DNA of 46,039 bases, from positions 1 through 46,039 of IMG/VR virus record IMGVR_UViG_3300038439_000001. One strand, written 5' to 3'. This stretch comes from a virus. Made by a program: the position numbers and the translations under genes. Position 1 is the first letter of the stretch. Each line of letters opens with the position of its first letter. Positions 45,766 to 46,039 of this stretch are shown here, piece after piece. The notes under the pieces are model-generated. The model was not told where the DNA came from. It saw nothing but the letters and a program-made list of their open reading frames with translations, and did not search any database.

Positions 45766-46039
45766 TTAATATGGCGATGTCCCACTAAATTTCATTCCTA
45801 CCGTTTTTGTACCACCTCCCCTGTTTAGGAGGTCTATTCTCAGTGCGTATCCACTTTTATAGATACCGATACCCAAATTCCCATCAACTATTGTTCCAGT
45901 TGTAGGAGCGGCAGCTACAATTTCCGCCTTTGTGCCAGTTGCAACTGCTTCATATGATGCTGTAACCCCATCCCAATAGACAAAAATGATAGCCCACGCC
46001 TGAGCGAACTCGCCCCAACACTGAATTATACCAAGAAGA
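45766..46039 (-). CDS. C-terminal piece of a tailspike (5' end missing)
   Basis: A minus-strand frame enters at base 46039 and ends in TAA at 45766-45768 (90 residues). It reads LLGIIQCWGEFAQAWAIIFV, then YWDGVTASYEAVATGT and YKSGYALRIDLLNRGGGTKTVGMKFSGTSPY, a beta-sandwich tip as on phage tailspikes. It is very likely the end of the protein that leaves the window at position 1. Joined end to end, the two frames differ: two bases are missing or one is extra. The alternative is a separate gene at the edge of a longer genome. Confidence 0.65.
   Translation of the reverse strand, partial: LLGIIQCWGEFAQAWAIIFVYWDGVTASYEAVATGTKAEIVAAAPTTGTIVDGNLGIGIYKSGYALRIDLLNRGGGTKTVGMKFSGTSPY

Noticed and set aside
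1-46039. Prophage/lysogeny genes (integrase, CI-type repressor, attachment sites)
   Set aside because: None recognised on either strand; no direct repeat pair at the ends was seen. A lytic lifestyle is more likely, though unknown genes could hide a regulator.

Overview
The window looks like an almost complete genome of an AT-rich tailed bacteriophage (Caudoviricetes), most likely a podovirus. It has small and large terminase subunits, a portal, an acidic scaffold candidate, a major capsid protein, connector-like proteins and three consecutive large internal-virion-type proteins. No tail sheath or tape-measure protein was recognised. There is no integrase, recognisable repressor or host housekeeping gene, so the host cannot be named. 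Strong AGGAGG-type ribosome sites and sigma70-like promoters point to an ordinary bacterial host.

Layout. Two transcription units diverge from a control region at about 7.0-7.3 kb. The rightward (early/replication) unit runs from 7.3 to 25.9 kb on the + strand. It holds many small unknown genes, an ATP-dependent DNA ligase, a HIRAN-domain protein, a PD-(D/E)XK (Cas4/RecB-like) nuclease, a Sak4-like P-loop ATPase with a probable ssDNA-binding partner, a thioredoxin-like protein, a tRNA-like element, dCMP deaminase, a ParB-HTH-DNA methyltransferase fusion, a uracil-DNA-glycosylase/DNA polymerase A fusion, ThyX and a DUF3987-type helicase. The leftward (late) unit starts at 6984 with the small terminase (split by a -1 frameshift). 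It continues through an endolysin, a holin-like protein, a methyltransferase-kinase fusion, a radical SAM-glycosyltransferase fusion and a tailspike with a signal peptide, and runs off position 1. The minus strand at 46039 begins inside what looks like the C-terminal end of that tailspike, followed by the large terminase, a tail-fibre-type protein, portal, scaffold, capsid, connectors and internal virion proteins, ending at 25955. The two units converge head-on at 25.95 kb. Read as a circle (or a circularly permuted molecule), this is one early and one late operon. The two tailspike halves are out of frame across the join, so a few bases are missing or one is extra.

The most striking unexplained structure is a family of 23 dispersed palindromes, each exactly 25 bp: arm AGATCGTTTAA, three variable bases, arm TTAAACGATCT. 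They lie in spacers of both units, at 3' ends of genes where they often supply the stop codon, and five lie wholly inside coding sequences in preferred reading frames. Their function is unknown. Candidates are operators or 'stoperators', sites for the ParB-methyltransferase, RNA hairpins, or a selfish repeat. A second region of interest (7.8-8.3 kb) has 7-bp iterons, a 28-bp inverted repeat around TATA-rich DNA and flanking palindromes, and is a candidate replication origin. The cassette at 2.7-5.8 kb next to the tailspike (B12-type radical SAM fused to a GT2 glycosyltransferase; methyltransferase fused to a P-loop kinase) may be a glycan or virion modification system.
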